This document shows, piece after piece, positions 12,478 through 25,065 of a stretch of 64,000 nucleotides of DNA; position 1 is the stretch's first letter; every line of letters starts with the position of its first letter. This stretch comes from Chrysomallon squamiferum. Its lineage: Eukaryota; Mollusca; Gastropoda; Neomphalida; Peltospiridae. The notes beneath the pieces are model-generated. The model saw only the letters and a program-made list of their open reading frames with translations, was not told the DNA's origin and did not search any database. Where the stretch lies: positions 10,229,182 to 10,293,181 of the forward strand of contig CM022675.1 in NCBI GenBank assembly GCA_012295275.1, in the 5' to 3' direction. The position numbers and the translations under genes are program-made.

Positions 12478-12901
12478 CACACACATGTCTATAAATACAG
12501 ACACACTCATACATTCATACATATATACATACATCTGTATAAATATATACATGCAGACACATACATACAGAAACAAAAATACCTGCATACATAGAGAAAT
12601 TATATACACACACATACACATACAAACATACATTACACTCATATGAACTAATTCTAATGTTCAGGTGTACAGACAGACAGACATATTTACTGACACATTT
12701 GACACTTGGTGGACACAGACCCATCTTACAACACATAAATAAATAATAAATAAGTAAATAAAATAAGGAAATGAAAGAAAAATGAAATTAACACATTAGC
12801 AGTTAAATAGTTTAATTAGTTAATAAAATAAATAAATATTGAATAAAAAAAAATGTCATTATAAAGGACCAAAATACACTCCATACACACACAAAACAAC
12901 C

Positions 12902-12948
<47 letters not shown>

Positions 12949-12950
12949 TC
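12478..12950. repeat. CA/CATA repeats and (AT)n tract
   Basis: CACA/ACATAC units at 12478-12650 and about 18 AT units at 12910-12947, probably within the last intron of the minus-strand gene. Confidence 0.9.
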
Positions 12951-13092
12951 TCTCTGTCTTTCTGTTTCTGCCAATTCTCTCCCCCTTTATGTACGTAAGT
13001 TTTAGAAACCCATAATAACTTCAGAGCAGTACAGTAAGATCCACTTTAAACCCTTTTAACAACCAGATCTACTTTAACCTACTAATACTTAC

Positions 13093-13118
13093 CTTACAGC
13101 TGTGTGTTATTGTTTCAT
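13093..13118 (-). CDS. 26-base microexon of the same unidentified gene
   Basis: A textbook acceptor (TATTTTCCAG) and donor (AAG then GTAAGTATT) enclose 26 bases. The only open frame is the third, encoding ETITHSCK and ending in phase 0, which joins without a stop to the exon at 12425. A minus-strand open frame at 13243-13527 may hold further upstream sequence but shows no domain. Confidence 0.4.
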
Positions 13119-13984
13119 CTGGAAAATAAATAATCATTATAAAAAATAATTAAGAAATAAATAAAAGAAAGAAAGAATTAAGGAAGAAAGGAAAAGAAAA
13201 AATGAAGCTATGTAATATATAAATTTGCCTAGACAAGCACTATCAGCAGGCTGAATACTTTGGAGTGAGAGAAAACTGGTCAGTAGTTAGTGTAGATACT
13301 TTACTTCTAGCTGTAGCTAATTTACTTGAAAATAAACTGAAGATATTCTCAAGTAAGTATGTAAGACTTGTATATGAAATGAAACCCACAAAGAAAACAA
13401 GAGTCTTAAAAGGAAACTGTCTTTTTAGCTCACACACAACTTGAACATTACAATTTATATATCCCTGACATAATGCAGTCTTCACATTAAACACCACCTC
13501 ACAAAAAATTAATAACCATGTGGACACACAAAGGAAAAAGAAAAATCACCTTGTCACTGTTTCTATCGGGAAAATAAGCAAGTATAATAATAAGAAGAAG
13601 AACACTGGGGGAAAAAAAAAATCCAGGCTAGAGACAACTGGGAAGGAATACACAATTATATCAGAGAAAACTGTCAAAACTGCAGTAAGACATTTATTCA
13701 TTTCATTTTTGGGTCTTCAGTCCTGTAACAAGGAGAAATATTTTCTGTATCATAACATAGTAGATATTTCTGCATGCTGAAAAGCCTAGGGCTTTCTTTT
13801 TTTACTTTTTTTTTTTTTTTGTCACTAGCTGGTCAAAGTTTTTATGTATGCAAATCTGGTATAATAAAACACTAAAGGGAGTAGAAAAATTACCAAGACA
13901 ACAATGAACCAGAAAAAAGAAAAACAGCAAGAGAAATTATTAATTATGTTTGAAATTACACAATCTTTTCTTGTACTGAAAGCA

Positions 13985-14225
13985 CAGACACAAAGCAGAA
14001 TGCTAAGAGGCAGTTCCTCAGCTCTGATCTGAATGTGTAGTTTATACATGATCAGTGTTAAAACAACACAAAGCAGAATGCTAAGAGGCAGTTCCTCAGC
14101 TCTGATCTGAATGTGTAGTTTATACATGATCAGTGTTAAAACAACACAAAGCAGAATGCTAAGAGGCAGTTCTTCAGCTCTGATCTGAATGTGTAGTTTA
14201 TACATGATCAGTGTTAAAACAACAC
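13985..14225. repeat. 78-bp tandem repeat, three copies
   Basis: ACAAAGCAGAATGCTAAG recurs at 13990, 14068 and 14146. 78 bp is 26 codons, and one minus-strand frame (EELPLSILLCVVLTLIMYK) stays open through the array. No domain is seen. Confidence 0.95.
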
Positions 14226-14526
14226 GAAAGAAACCTGTTTCCTTTCAAACAATAGAAGTGTTTTCTACAGGGAATGCAGTTACACATTCCACAGTCCCAG
14301 ATATAACTGGTATTTTGTGTGATATAAAAGACTCAGCACAGGTGACAAGTGATAGGAAAGCAGATTATGAAGTACTTGGACAAAATAATTTAAAATCACA
14401 GCATTCCATATAATACTGCCACTGTTGAAGCTGTACTTACAGCATTTTGTTCTTTGGGGAATCATGTGCATTACATGAGAAAATGGAGTTGCTGCTTCTT
14501 AAGATTTTACAAACTGAACAGTGGAG

Positions 14527-15222
14527 GAGTATCCTGCTGTTGATTGAAATATAGTTAAATTATTATCATATTGAATGTGATTTTATATTTTAACACTATA
14601 ACACTATAAATCCTGCTGTTGATTGAAATATAGTTAAATTATTATCATATTGAATGTGATTTTATATTTTAACACTATAACACTATAAAACCTGCTGTTG
14701 ATTGAAATATAGTTAAATTATTATCATATTGAATGTGATTTTATATTTTAACACTATAACACTATAAATCCTGCTGTTGATTGAAATATAGTTAAATTAT
14801 TATCATATTGAATGTGATTTTATATTTTAACACTATAACACTATAAATCCTGCTGTTGATTGAAATATAGTTAAATTATTATCATATTGAATGTGATTTT
14901 ATATTTTAACACTATAACACTATAAATCCTGCTGTTGATTGAAATATAGTTAAATTATTATCATATTGAATGTGATTTTATATTTTAACACTATAACACT
15001 ATAAAACCTTGCTTATGATTGAAATATAGTTAAATTATTATCATATTGAATGTGATTTTATATTTTAACACTATAACACTATAAATCCTGCTGTTGATTG
15101 AAATATAGTTAAATTATTATCATATTGAATGTGATTTTATATTTTAACACTATAACACTATAAATCCTGCTGTTGATTGAAATATAGTTAAATTATTATC
15201 ATATTGAATGTGATTTTATATA
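14527..15222. repeat. 79-bp tandem repeat, about nine copies
   Basis: The unit begins CCTGCTGTTGATTGAAATAT and ends AACACTATAACACTATAAA. Copies are almost identical; the one at about 15005 has CTTGCTTATGATTG. The period is not a multiple of three. Confidence 0.97.
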
Positions 15223-15514
15223 ATGACAGACTGCATTCATTATTCACTGTTACCCTGAACAGCTGAATAAAAATGTTCTTCAGTTGTTAAGATGTTCATA
15301 TTCAGGTTTGATAACTCTAGCTTACAATATAAATAATTAAAGACAGAACAGAATAATTTGAAATATTTATTTTGGAACAACTAAAAACTAATTAATAGTG
15401 AAACAAAGTTTTCGATATTGAAAGATTTCTTTATAATAACATGAACTTTAATTCTCAAATGAACTGTTCCAAAATGAACTGCCAGATTCATGCTTGAAAC
15501 AGAGGTGAAAAACT

Positions 15515-16172
15515 GAAGTACTATCTGAATGTGAACTGTTGAAACACAGTCAAAAATAAAGTCAAACTATCTGAATGTGAACTGCCAAAAAATGTATGAA
15601 GTGAAGTGAAAATACTGAAGTACTATCTGAATGTGAACTGTTGTGTGTATGTATCAGTGAAGTGAAAATACTGAAGTACTTATCTGAATGTGAACTGTTG
15701 TGTGTATGTATCAGTGAAGTGAAAATACTGAAGTACTATCTGAATGTGAACTGTTGTGTGTATGTATCAGTGAAGTGAAAATACTGAAGTACTATCTGAA
15801 TGTGAACTGTTGTGTGTATGTATCAGTGAAGTGAAAATACTGAAGTACTATCTGAATGTGAACTGTTGTGTGTATGTATCAGTGAAGTGAAAATACTGAA
15901 GTACTATCTGAATGTGAACTGTTGTGTGTATGTATCAGTGAAGTGAAAATACTGAAGTACTATCTGAATGTGAACTGTTGTGTGTATGTATCAGTGAAGT
16001 GAAAATACTGAAGTACTATCTGAATGTGAACTGTTGTGTGTATGTATCAGTGAAGTGAAAATACTGAAGTACTATCTGAATGTGAACTGTTGTGTGTATG
16101 TATCAGTGAAGTGAAAATACTGAAGTACTATCTGAATGTGAACTGTTGTGTGTATGTATCAGTGAAGTGTGG
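15515..16172. repeat. 56-bp tandem repeat, about ten copies
   Basis: The unit CTGAATGTGAACTGTTGTG plus TGTATGTATCAGTGAAGTG plus AAAATACTGAAGTACTAT repeats every 56 bp from about 15620, with diverged precursor units at 15515-15620 on the left edge. Confidence 0.97.
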
Positions 16173-16519
16173 TATAAACAGTTATCAGGAGTGGACACTG
16201 ATTAAACTAACTGATTAAATAAAAATGAGAATTGTTCCTGTCATCTGAAACAAATGCAATATTACAGTAGCCTCCATAAACATGTGTTAAGTGTGCACAT
16301 TAAGAAATATTATTATTTCAAAATCAGACCTTTCAGTTTTTTACACGTTGGCTGCTTGATTCATGGAATTTTGGTCTGCATTTGTCACAGAAGGTGACAG
16401 ACTTGTTCAGCTGACAAACATCTTCCTGTCTCTTGTTTTGGCTGCCAAAATAGTTGAACAAACTGAATTTTTTATTTTGCCATCAACCCAACAGTTTGAC
16501 TTCTGAGTTTAAATGACTG

Positions 16520-16529
16520 AAAAAAAAAA

Positions 16530-16560
<31 letters not shown>

Positions 16561-16575
16561 AAACAAACAAACAAA
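16520..16575. repeat. (AAAT)n/(AAAC)n microsatellite
   Basis: AAATAAATAAAT passing into AAACAAAC units. Confidence 0.9.
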
Positions 16576-16667
16576 TAATGGAATAATTTTAACTACATTA
16601 AATAAAATTAAAATATAATAATAATAATGATAAAACTAAATTAAGATGACTCACAATATTAAATGTC

Positions 16668-17300
16668 AGTAACACATAGTAGAAATTACCTTGTGATAGC
16701 AGTTAACAAGTATGAGCAGTTGTAACATAAGAAAAGTGATAGAAATTACCTTGTAATAGCAGTTAACAAGTATCAGCAGTTGTAACATAAGAAAAGTGAT
16801 AGAAATTACCTTGTGATAGCAGTTAACAAGTATGAGCAGTTGTAACAAGAAAAGTGATAGAAATTAGTGTAAAAACAGCAATCTATGCCTTTAAAAATAA
16901 CAGAAGCAGATTAACAAATATAGTAGCAGTTGTAATATAAGAAAAGTGATAGAAATTAGTGTAAAAACAGCAATCTAATATAAATGTCATAGAATAGTAG
17001 ATGCAAAAATAGTAGTAGCTAATTAATGTAATAATATAATGTCATAGTATATAGTAGTAGCAATACTAATATAATGTCATAGTATAAGTAGTAGTAGCAG
17101 TACTGTAATGTCAAATAGTAGTAGTAGCAATATTAATATAATGTCATAGTATATAGTAGTAGCAGTTAAAGTAGTAGTAGTTGTAGTAATTAAAATAGTA
17201 GCAGTAGCAATAATAGTAGTAGTAGCAATGGTAGTAATACTAGTAGTTGTAGTAGTAGATGTATCAGAAGTAGTAAGTTATAATCACAGAAACTGTACTG
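16668..17300. repeat. 60-bp repeat (three copies) and degenerate AGTAGTAG tract
   Basis: AGAAATTACCTTGTGATAGC recurs at about 16681, 16741 and 16801 (60 bp). Decayed copies and ATAATGTCATAGTATA units follow, then an AGT/TAG-rich stretch to 17300. Confidence 0.9.
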
Positions 17301-17539
17301 ACAGCAGCAGCAGCATTGGATGTGGTAGCTGCAGTAGTTAATATTTATTATCAGTATTTGTTACCAGTGTATTTCAATCTGTAATTTCCTTATTTATGAA
17401 CATAAAGTCATTTTCTATATATAAATAAAAATAATACCCATAATTAAAACTAAAAAGAAAATTAATTGCATTACATTATTTTATTTTTATTTTTTATTTA
17501 TTTTTTTGTTGTTGTTGTCTGGTATTTTTGTTATGATGA

Positions 17540-17554
17540 TACTACTACTACTAC

Positions 17555-17621
<67 letters not shown>

Positions 17622-17622
17622 T
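17540..17622. repeat. (ATT)n microsatellite
   Basis: Five ACT units followed by about 23 ATT units. Confidence 0.97.
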
Positions 17623-18021
17623 TATTTTATTAAATTTTGTATTTTTAATATCATTACTCATTTCATTTATATATTAAGTTTTATATAATAATTATTGTGT
17701 TTACACTCAGCTGTTTATACATATATAAGCAAAAGCCAGACATCAAACCTCTAATAATGAAAACAAAAACATCAACAAAATTAGTTTATTAAAAAATAAA
17801 AAGCCGCTGCAAACACACTGAAGAACAGTAACACTCAAATGTTATACTAAATAATCGAAAATATTAAATAAATATGTAATTTTTTTTTTTTTTTAAATTA
17901 GATTTTTTTTTTTTAAATTAATAAATCACAGAGAAAATTATAATACAAACCTGTTAACGTTTCACCAGAAATACCTCCGCACCAAGAACGGACAAAGATG
18001 TGAACATTTCTAATATTCTTT

Positions 18022-18023
18022 TA

Positions 18024-18055
<32 letters not shown>

Positions 18056-18070
18056 CATGTGTGTGTGTTG
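18022..18070. repeat. (GT)n with GCGCGC interruption
   Basis: A GT tract interrupted by GCGCGCGC, about 170 bp upstream of the Frizzled start. Such alternating sequence can adopt Z-DNA. Confidence 0.95.
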
Positions 18071-18237
18071 TGTGTTAGGAAAGAAAAATATTTTTTTACG
18101 AAGTTCTGAAGGGAATAATTATTAGAATACATACGGCGGATGAATACATAATTGTTTACATTAGTCTGAAACGTTCGAATCGGTTTGTTTGTACGGATAC
18201 GATTATTATAAGAAGTAAACAAACAGACGCGGGTAAG

Positions 18238-19797
18238 ATGCCGGGGTCAGTTCTGCTCGTTTTAATCTGTGTGCTATGGACGTCGTCATCGCCGTCAGCT
18301 GTGTGCTCCACGACGTTCGAACACAATGTCAAGTGCGAGCCTATTACGAAATCCACGTGCTCGGACGTAGGGTACAACATGACTCGAATGCCCAATCTGG
18401 TTGGAGACAGGAGGCTGTATGAAGCAAATCTTCGGGTACAACTATATTTTCATCTTGTTCAGTTTGGATGTTCACCATTATTGAAGTTTTTCCTGTGCTC
18501 AATGTATGTTCCGATGTGCACTGAATTTGACGAAGTGACGTTTACCATTTCGCCTTGTCGTTCTCTGTGTCTCGAGGTAAAGTCAAAGTGTGAACCCATT
18601 CTCAACAAATTTCATTTTTCCTGGCCGGATCCTTTATCGTGCGAGAAGCTGCCAGAGTCTGGAAATGTCTCTAGCACTCTGTGCATAGAGCCGCCCAATA
18701 TAACTCAAGAAGTGAACACTAGTCTCATGGATCCAGAGATGAAAAAAGACTTCGAGTCTTTGATAAAATCAACATCTGAGACGTCTGACACCAAGCACAA
18801 CGACATCTGTCCAGCCAGGTTCGTTCACATAAGTCACCTTCAAGCAAATAAATCGTGTGCGCCTCGTTGTGACGTCGACGTGTATTTCAGTCAGTCAGAT
18901 AAAGTGTATTTCCGGCTGTGTATGGTGAGCTGGGCATTCTTGTGTTGTATTTGTTCTACGCTTACTGTACTTACCTTTGTTATGGATAACTCAAGATTCA
19001 AATACCCCGAAAGACCAGTTATATTTATGGCGATATGTTATGCTGTGTATTCTATGGCTGTCATGGTCAGTATAATAAATGGAGTGGATGGAGTATCGTG
19101 CGCTAGAAGACAGGATGGTCGAATGTTTCTCATTCAGGCAGGGATCGAGAGCACGCGCTGTAACATACTGTTTATTTTACTCTACTATTTCAGGATGGCA
19201 ACTTCCATCTGGTGGGTCATCCTGACACTGTGTTGGTTTTTGTCAGCAAACAAGAAATGGGGACAAGAAGCAATAAAGTCTTGCAGTGGTTATTTCCACC
19301 TAGCTTCTTGGATCATTCCTGCAGTTATGACTATCACCATAGTGACAATGAGAAGAGTTGAGGGCAATGAACTTACAGGACTATGTCAAGTGTCAGTTGA
19401 TGACATCACAGCTGAGACTGTCTTTGTTTTAACACCTCAAATCTTGTTCGTTGTTGTCGGTACTGGACTCATTCTGTCAGGATTTGTTTCTTTATTTCGC
19501 GCTAAAATTATTTTAAAAGAGAACGGATTATATATTAAAAAATTGGAAGTGTTGATGACCAAGATGGGCATTTTTACCGCAGTATATGTTACTGCTGCTG
19601 TATGTGTTATCGGATGTCTGTGGTATGAAATGATTAACTTCGGCGAGTGGACAGCCCAGGCTATGGACAAACCTTGTGTTAGTTATTACGACTGTTCCTT
19701 GGACCAGTCTATTCCAGCAGTGGAGATCTACGTGTTGCAGATCATCATGTCTCTCGCAGGTGGCGCTGCATCCAGTTTGTGGCTGCTGAATGAATGA
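18238..19797 (+). CDS. Frizzled-4-like Wnt receptor, single exon, lacking KTxxxW
   Basis: A 519-residue seven-pass receptor. Residues 1-22 form a signal peptide. Residues 33-150 form the cysteine-rich Wnt-binding domain, with the Fz4-type stretch YNMTRMPNLVG and SMYVPMC. Possible N-glycosylation sites include NMT, NVS, NIT and NTS. Seven membrane segments follow, with MATSIWWVILTLCWFL in TM3 and KLEVLMTKMGIF in the third cytoplasmic loop. Frizzleds bind Wnt outside and recruit Dishevelled inside. Here TGA follows SSLWLLNE just after TM7, so the usual juxtamembrane KTxxxW Dishevelled site and tail are absent; neither other frame downstream restores it. The frame is otherwise intact, with codon use unlike the surrounding AT-rich DNA. 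The start is the first in-frame ATG before the signal peptide. No intron is needed. Fz4 is the best subfamily guess. Confidence 0.93.
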   Translation: MPGSVLLVLICVLWTSSSPSAVCSTTFEHNVKCEPITKSTCSDVGYNMTRMPNLVGDRRLYEANLRVQLYFHLVQFGCSPLLKFFLCSMYVPMCTEFDEVTFTISPCRSLCLEVKSKCEPILNKFHFSWPDPLSCEKLPESGNVSSTLCIEPPNITQEVNTSLMDPEMKKDFESLIKSTSETSDTKHNDICPARFVHISHLQANKSCAPRCDVDVYFSQSDKVYFRLCMVSWAFLCCICSTLTVLTFVMDNSRFKYPERPVIFMAICYAVYSMAVMVSIINGVDGVSCARRQDGRMFLIQAGIESTRCNILFILLYYFRMATSIWWVILTLCWFLSANKKWGQEAIKSCSGYFHLASWIIPAVMTITIVTMRRVEGNELTGLCQVSVDDITAETVFVLTPQILFVVVGTGLILSGFVSLFRAKIILKENGLYIKKLEVLMTKMGIFTAVYVTAAVCVIGCLWYEMINFGEWTAQAMDKPCVSYYDCSLDQSIPAVEIYVLQIIMSLAGGAASSLWLLNE

Positions 19798-19834
19798 AAA
19801 TGGCTTTTTATCCCACAAAAACCGCAGACCAAGT

Positions 19835-20020
19835 GTGAGCTGTCATAGTATCAGTTACAAAACAACAGTGTGGAAAGGTCATTTTTCATACAACAGTTAC
19901 AAAAAAACGCTGTCATAGCAACAGTTACAAAACAACAGAGTGTGAGCTGTCATAGCAACAGTTACAAAACAACAGAGTGTGAGCTGTCATAGCAACAGTT
20001 ACAAAACAACAGAAGCTGTG
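19835..20020. repeat. 3'-UTR tandem repeat of the Frizzled gene
   Basis: GAGCTGTCATAGCAACAG followed by TTACAAAACAACA recurs about four times with a period near 35 bp, starting about 40 bp after the stop codon. Confidence 0.8.
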
Positions 20021-20329
20021 TTAATTCTAACAACAGTGTTTTCAAAAATGTCAAAAAAGTGTTAATTGTAGATCATTTTTATTACAAAATGTCAAAATAA
20101 TTAATTTGTTATTATTATTTTATTATTATTATTATTATTATTATTTTATTTTTTATTATTTTGTTATTATCTGCTTCCTTTTTCCTTTTTTATTTATGTA
20201 TGTGTGAATATAGATAATAGTTATTTGTGGTGGATGTTTCTCTGTTACTGTTTTTTAATTATTATTATTATTATTTGTTTATGTAACTAATTATATCTGT
20301 ATGTTTAACATTTGAGTTGACAATGGATA

Positions 20330-20335
20330 AATAAA
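20330..20335 (+). terminator. candidate polyadenylation signal for the Frizzled gene
   Basis: AATAAA in GGATAAATAAAATGTG, about 530 bp after the stop codon. In this AT-rich DNA the motif is frequent, so its use is an inference from position. Confidence 0.35.
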
Positions 20336-20339
20336 ATGT

Positions 20340-21289
20340 GTTATTAGCTCAAAACTACTACCTGAACAAAGTTAAACTTATTAATGTAACTTAATGAGTC
20401 TATCAAAATTATCATGTTCAAAAGTGATCAAATACTTTTCCCTGAAATCATATTTAAATACATTTATATATTTTTGAAAATCATTAAAAAATCAGGTATA
20501 TAAAATAACATAAAAAAAAAAAATTCAGTATAAAATAATAATTAAGAAATTTATTCTATAATTAGAAAAAGAAGATAATTATTACTAAATGTTTTGAGTA
20601 GTGTTTTTCTTTTCTTACTTACTGTCACATTCACTGAATTTTTTTACAACTCTGATTTTATTTTTATTATCATCATCATTATTTTCATTTTTATCATTAT
20701 TATTATTATTATTGTTATGTTTTACTTTATTATTATTTTTATTATTTAATATGTTTAGATATGCTAAATTTTAATAAGATGTGACTTTTTATTTTACCTT
20801 AGTTTTGTTTGTTTTTAATTACATTCTTGATAATACAGAATTTTGCCATAAAATTCTCAATCTGATGAGAAATGGTAGTTTGAAAGGTTGTTATGTTTTA
20901 TTTTCTTTGTTTAAAATTCATTTGTTTGTTTTCTAATTTGATTGAAAATTTTGTCTATTATATGTTCAAGATGGCATTTTTAAAATATATTAATTTTACT
21001 TTATTCGTTGATACTAGGCTGTGTGAATAATTTACTTTATAAAGCTGTTTTAATGTTTTTAAGATGTATCTTTGACAATACATGAGTAAAATATGGATGG
21101 CATCCATATTGTTTGGAAACTTTTGACCAGCATTGTATCAGCTAATTATGTCTAGTGAATATTCAATACTATATGCATTTCTTGGTTCCTTACTTTTTAT
21201 TTTTTGTAAATAGTATTTTATTTTCTTATCTGGAATGTGATAAAATGTACTTACTATTTAACATTTCCTAGATTTGTGCATGGTGTGTG

Positions 21290-21345
<56 letters not shown>

Positions 21346-21535
21346 CTGGGGGAAGGGAGGGACAGAGGGAGGGAGAGAGAGAGAGTTGTTCATATTCTGT
21401 GAACTCTCTGAATTTACCTCTGTGTGTCTGTGCATTAGATGTGCATGTGTTGGTGAGGCAGGGTGTGTCTGCATGTGTAAACAACTTACATTCAGATGTC
21501 ATTAACAGTCAGTACTTAAATATTTAATAATTTTA

Positions 21536-21592
<57 letters not shown>

Positions 21593-22630
21593 GAACTTTT
21601 TGTTTTCTTGAAAGTTCTCTTTTTAATGATAAATGTTTGCAATATTTGGGTTACAGCAGTTTTGAAATCAACATTAAAAGTCTTCATATATAAATGTTAA
21701 TTCTGTTACTGAATTATTCTGAGTAACAAATATCAATGTTTTAAACAGAACATGTTGATTTGGTGGGGGTTTTGTTTTGTTTTGTTTTCTTTTTTAAGTT
21801 TTAAAATATAATAAATATGTGTAATACATAAGATTAATTAAGTTGTATGAAATACAAATTTAAGAACTTAATTAATGTTTCATTTAATAAAATAATGTTA
21901 AAATAATGTTTTTGGTATAAAATAAGCCTAAAATAATTTATTGTAAATTTCTAGCAATATTTCATTTATGTTATTTTTCTCTTTTAAATGAAAATATTTA
22001 AATTGATTTAACAATTTTTTTCCTCTTTCATATTCTTTTCTTGTTCCATTTCAGTCATTTTTATTTTAAATTAACAGATATTTTTGTCCATCTTTCAACT
22101 GTTTAAACATGGTTGTGAAATACGCACATGAATGCTCAGTAATAATTTTCAGTATTTTTTATTTGTTTCTCGTTTTTGCATCAAGGTATGATGTTAAGTT
22201 TTGTATGGGAAAATAATTTTTTTTTTTTTTTTTGCATTTTCATTTTTGTTTTTGTTAAAAATAAATGATTAGAGAAAATATTTGTGTTGTTGTTTTTTCT
22301 CTTATTGTCTCAATATTTCATAGTGTATATTTTAGAATGTTTCCTGTTACAGCTAATATCTTCATTTATCAAAAACTATGCTGTTTTACCAGCCACTGGA
22401 AATATTAATGTGAGATAATGTTTGCCACATTGTAAATTTGTTTTTAAGATCCCCATGCACACACAAACTCAAATTAATCCATAAAATAAAACAATTCCTG
22501 TAAACTGCTCACGTTAAAAAATTAATATATTAAAAATAAATAAATAAATAAATAAAACATAAAATATCACTAATGCATAATAAATTTCATATTCAGTATG
22601 TTTTAAACACATTCAGATTCATGATGTGTT
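20340..22630. other. no gene recognised; microsatellites at 21290 and 21537
   Basis: AT-rich sequence broken by (GT)n at 21290-21344, a GA-rich patch to about 21385, and about 18 ATT units at 21537-21592. No exon was supported. Confidence 0.6.
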
Positions 22631-22639
22631 ATTTACAAT

Positions 22640-23195
22640 CAAAATTAACATCTTTCATTACAGATTACAAGCTGGTGAAGTAGTTTTCAGACCACTGGGA
22701 ATTTGCTGTAGTAATCAGCTGTGTTTAGATACTGTGCTCATTTGTCAAGGGTAGCTTGGCACACTGTGTGGAAACAAGGTTTCCCTGGCTCCTGTTTTGA
22801 AAGCTGTCTGCATGTTTTACATGAGGCAGTCATCTCTTTACTAGCTACCAGGCCAGAACAAGCAATATTTAGCCGTCAGCTGGCATTTCTCAGACCCAAG
22901 ATGTTGTTGTGGATGATTTTAAACATCTAAGGACGCAGTTTGTCTGGGATTACTGGACAGTGTCCCTTCAAGGCCAAGCTCTTCTCGACATTTAAATCTT
23001 CTCTCAGAGTCCAGTATTCATTCCAATCGGGCGGACAGACACTGCTATATTCTGGCCAAGCACAGTGTATCATTTCCTTTAAATCTTACTCTGACAATCT
23101 GAGCAGGAGACGCTGTAATCTGGGAGATGCAAAGCTGTTTTTCCAAATGCTCTCAAATGGCTCATGGTCAGTTTCCACTATGATACGCTTACCAT
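22640..23195 (-). pseudogene. Ty3/gypsy retrotransposon relic (RNase H to integrase)
   Basis: Read on the minus strand from 23195, one frame shows an RNase H segment (IIVETDHEPFESIWK, RLQRLLLRL), then linker and integrase zinc-finger-like pieces (CPVIPDKLRP, ASCKTC), then an integrase-core start (ADYYSKFPVV, near 22695). This order is that of Ty3/gypsy pol. The frame carries at least five in-frame stops, and the tether between RNase H and integrase is much shorter than in intact elements, so a deletion is likely. Beyond 22690 the frame shifts. No LTRs were found. The plus-strand frames here are shadows. Confidence 0.85.
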
Positions 23196-23219
23196 AGACA
23201 TAATTGTTAACATGTTTGT

Positions 23220-23495
23220 GGTGTGAATGTATGTTTGTGTGTATGTATGTGTGAGAGTGTGTGTGTGTGTGTTTGGAAGTCTGGTATATATGTATGGATG
23301 TTTTTCTGTGTATGACTGTGTGTATGGTATAAGATATATGTGTGGTATAAGTATATGTATATATGTGTGTGTGTGTGTGTGGAAGTCTGGTATATATGTA
23401 TGCATGTTTTTGTGTGTATAATTGTTTGTATGGTATAAGCTATATTTATATATGTGTGTGTTTGGAGTGTTTGGAGTGTGTGTGTGTGTGTGATG
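23220..23495. repeat. GT-rich repeat with ~110-bp duplication
   Basis: GTGTGGAAGTCTGGTATATA and ATGTTTTTGTGTGTAT blocks occur twice (about 23270 and 23380), framed by GT runs. Confidence 0.85.
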
Positions 23496-23789
23496 AAATA
23501 AAATGTCAGAATAAAATAAATAATAGTTTACAACTGGAGCAAAGTTTAAACAAAACTTCAGCATGTTACACTAAACAACCAAATAATGTTTTAAAACTTT
23601 TATTAAGAAAATATAACAAAATTAAAAAAGAATAAAAAGCAGTCTTCTAGTAATTACATTTCAGTAATTACATTTCAGTACAATCACAGGAAAATTAAAA
23701 CAGATGAAGCCAGTACATCCAGTACTTATGGTATGATAATGAAAAATGATCTAAATTAAATACTTAAAAAATAATAATTTAATCTGAAA

Positions 23790-25065
23790 CCAGAGAAACG
23801 TTTAATCCAAAAACTTCACACAATTCTTAATGATTTGATAATTAATATTAATTTATACCAAATCTTCAGAGAAAAGTTTAATCCAAAAACTTGTACTTAA
23901 TAACAAAATTACATGATGAAAAAATTAAAAATAAATACAAAAAAAGAATTCACAGAATTCTTAATTTGATAATTAATATTAATTTATACCAAATCTTCAG
24001 AGAAAAGTTTAATCCAAAAACTTATACCTAATAACAAAATTACATGATAAAAAATTTGAAAAAAAATGAAAAGAATTCACATAATTCTTAATGATTTGAT
24101 AATTAATATTAATTTATACCAAATCTTCAAACAAAAATTTAATCCAAAAACTCATACTCAGTAACAAAATTAAAAAATACTTTTTATATATTAAGATATG
24201 TATGTAAAGAAACAAACATTACATACCTAAAAGAAAAATAATCTCATCTTTTTCTTTTCAAAACTTTAAAAAAAAAAAAGAATTCACAGAATTCTTAATG
24301 ATTTGATAATTAATATTAATTTATACCAAATCTTCAAACAAAAGTTTAATCCAAAAAATTGTACTTAGCAACAAATTTACATGAAGAAAAAATAAAATAG
24401 GAAACAAAAAAAGAATTCAGAAAATTCTTAATGATTTGATAAATAATATTAATTTATACCAAATCTTCTAAAACAGAAAAGTTTAATCCAAAAACTCATA
24501 CTTAGTAACAAAATTAAAAAATATTTTTTATATATTAAAATATGTATGTAAAGAAACAAACACTGCATAACTAAATGAAAAATATTCTCACTTTTTCTTT
24601 TCAAAATAAAAAAATAATTACAGAATTCTTAAGGATTTAATAATTAATAGATGTTTATACTAATCATCTTACTCTGATTGCCTTTACTCATGAAATAAAA
24701 AAACATTTAAAAAAAAAAAATATATATATACACATTTACCAAATCTTCTAAACCAGAAAAGTTTAATCTGAAATCATTTTTTTTTTTTTTAACTGTAAAA
24801 AGAAAAGTAAATAAAATAATAAATTTTAAAGAAAGACAAAAAAACAAAACACCACTTTACAAAAGAAAAGAAAATGTAATCAAAAGCTGTTTCTTTTTAA
24901 TAATGTAAAATAACAAAAGAGAAATTAAAAAGGTGAAAACAATAGTTGTCTGGTATATTTTAAAACTTACACGAGGAAAAAATAAAACAAAAAAATCCAC
25001 TAAAGAATTCATAGAATTCTTAATGATTTGATAATATTAATTTATACTGATCATTTTACTCTTTG
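23790..25065. repeat. irregular AT-rich repeat, about seven copies
   Basis: The core AATTCTTAATGATTTGATAA, then TTAATATTAATTTATACC, then AAGTTTAATCCAAAAACT recurs at about 23825, 23945, 24085, 24295, 24425, 24620 and 25020. Spacing is irregular (about 120-210 bp) with diverged spacers. GAATTCACAGAATTC forms a small inverted repeat in several copies. Confidence 0.85.

Noticed and set aside
17950-18010. Divergent minus-strand first exon 230 bp upstream of Frizzled (donor TTAACAG then GTTTGTATT)
   Set aside because: One weak donor and no open frame or second exon; it could be a bidirectional promoter transcript but the sequence alone does not support it.
19437-19818. Minus-strand ORFs opposite the Frizzled gene
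   Set aside because: Antisense shadows of a well-supported gene.
22721-23197. Two plus-strand ORFs of 69 and 85 codons
   Set aside because: They are antisense shadows of the Ty3/gypsy relic on the minus strand.
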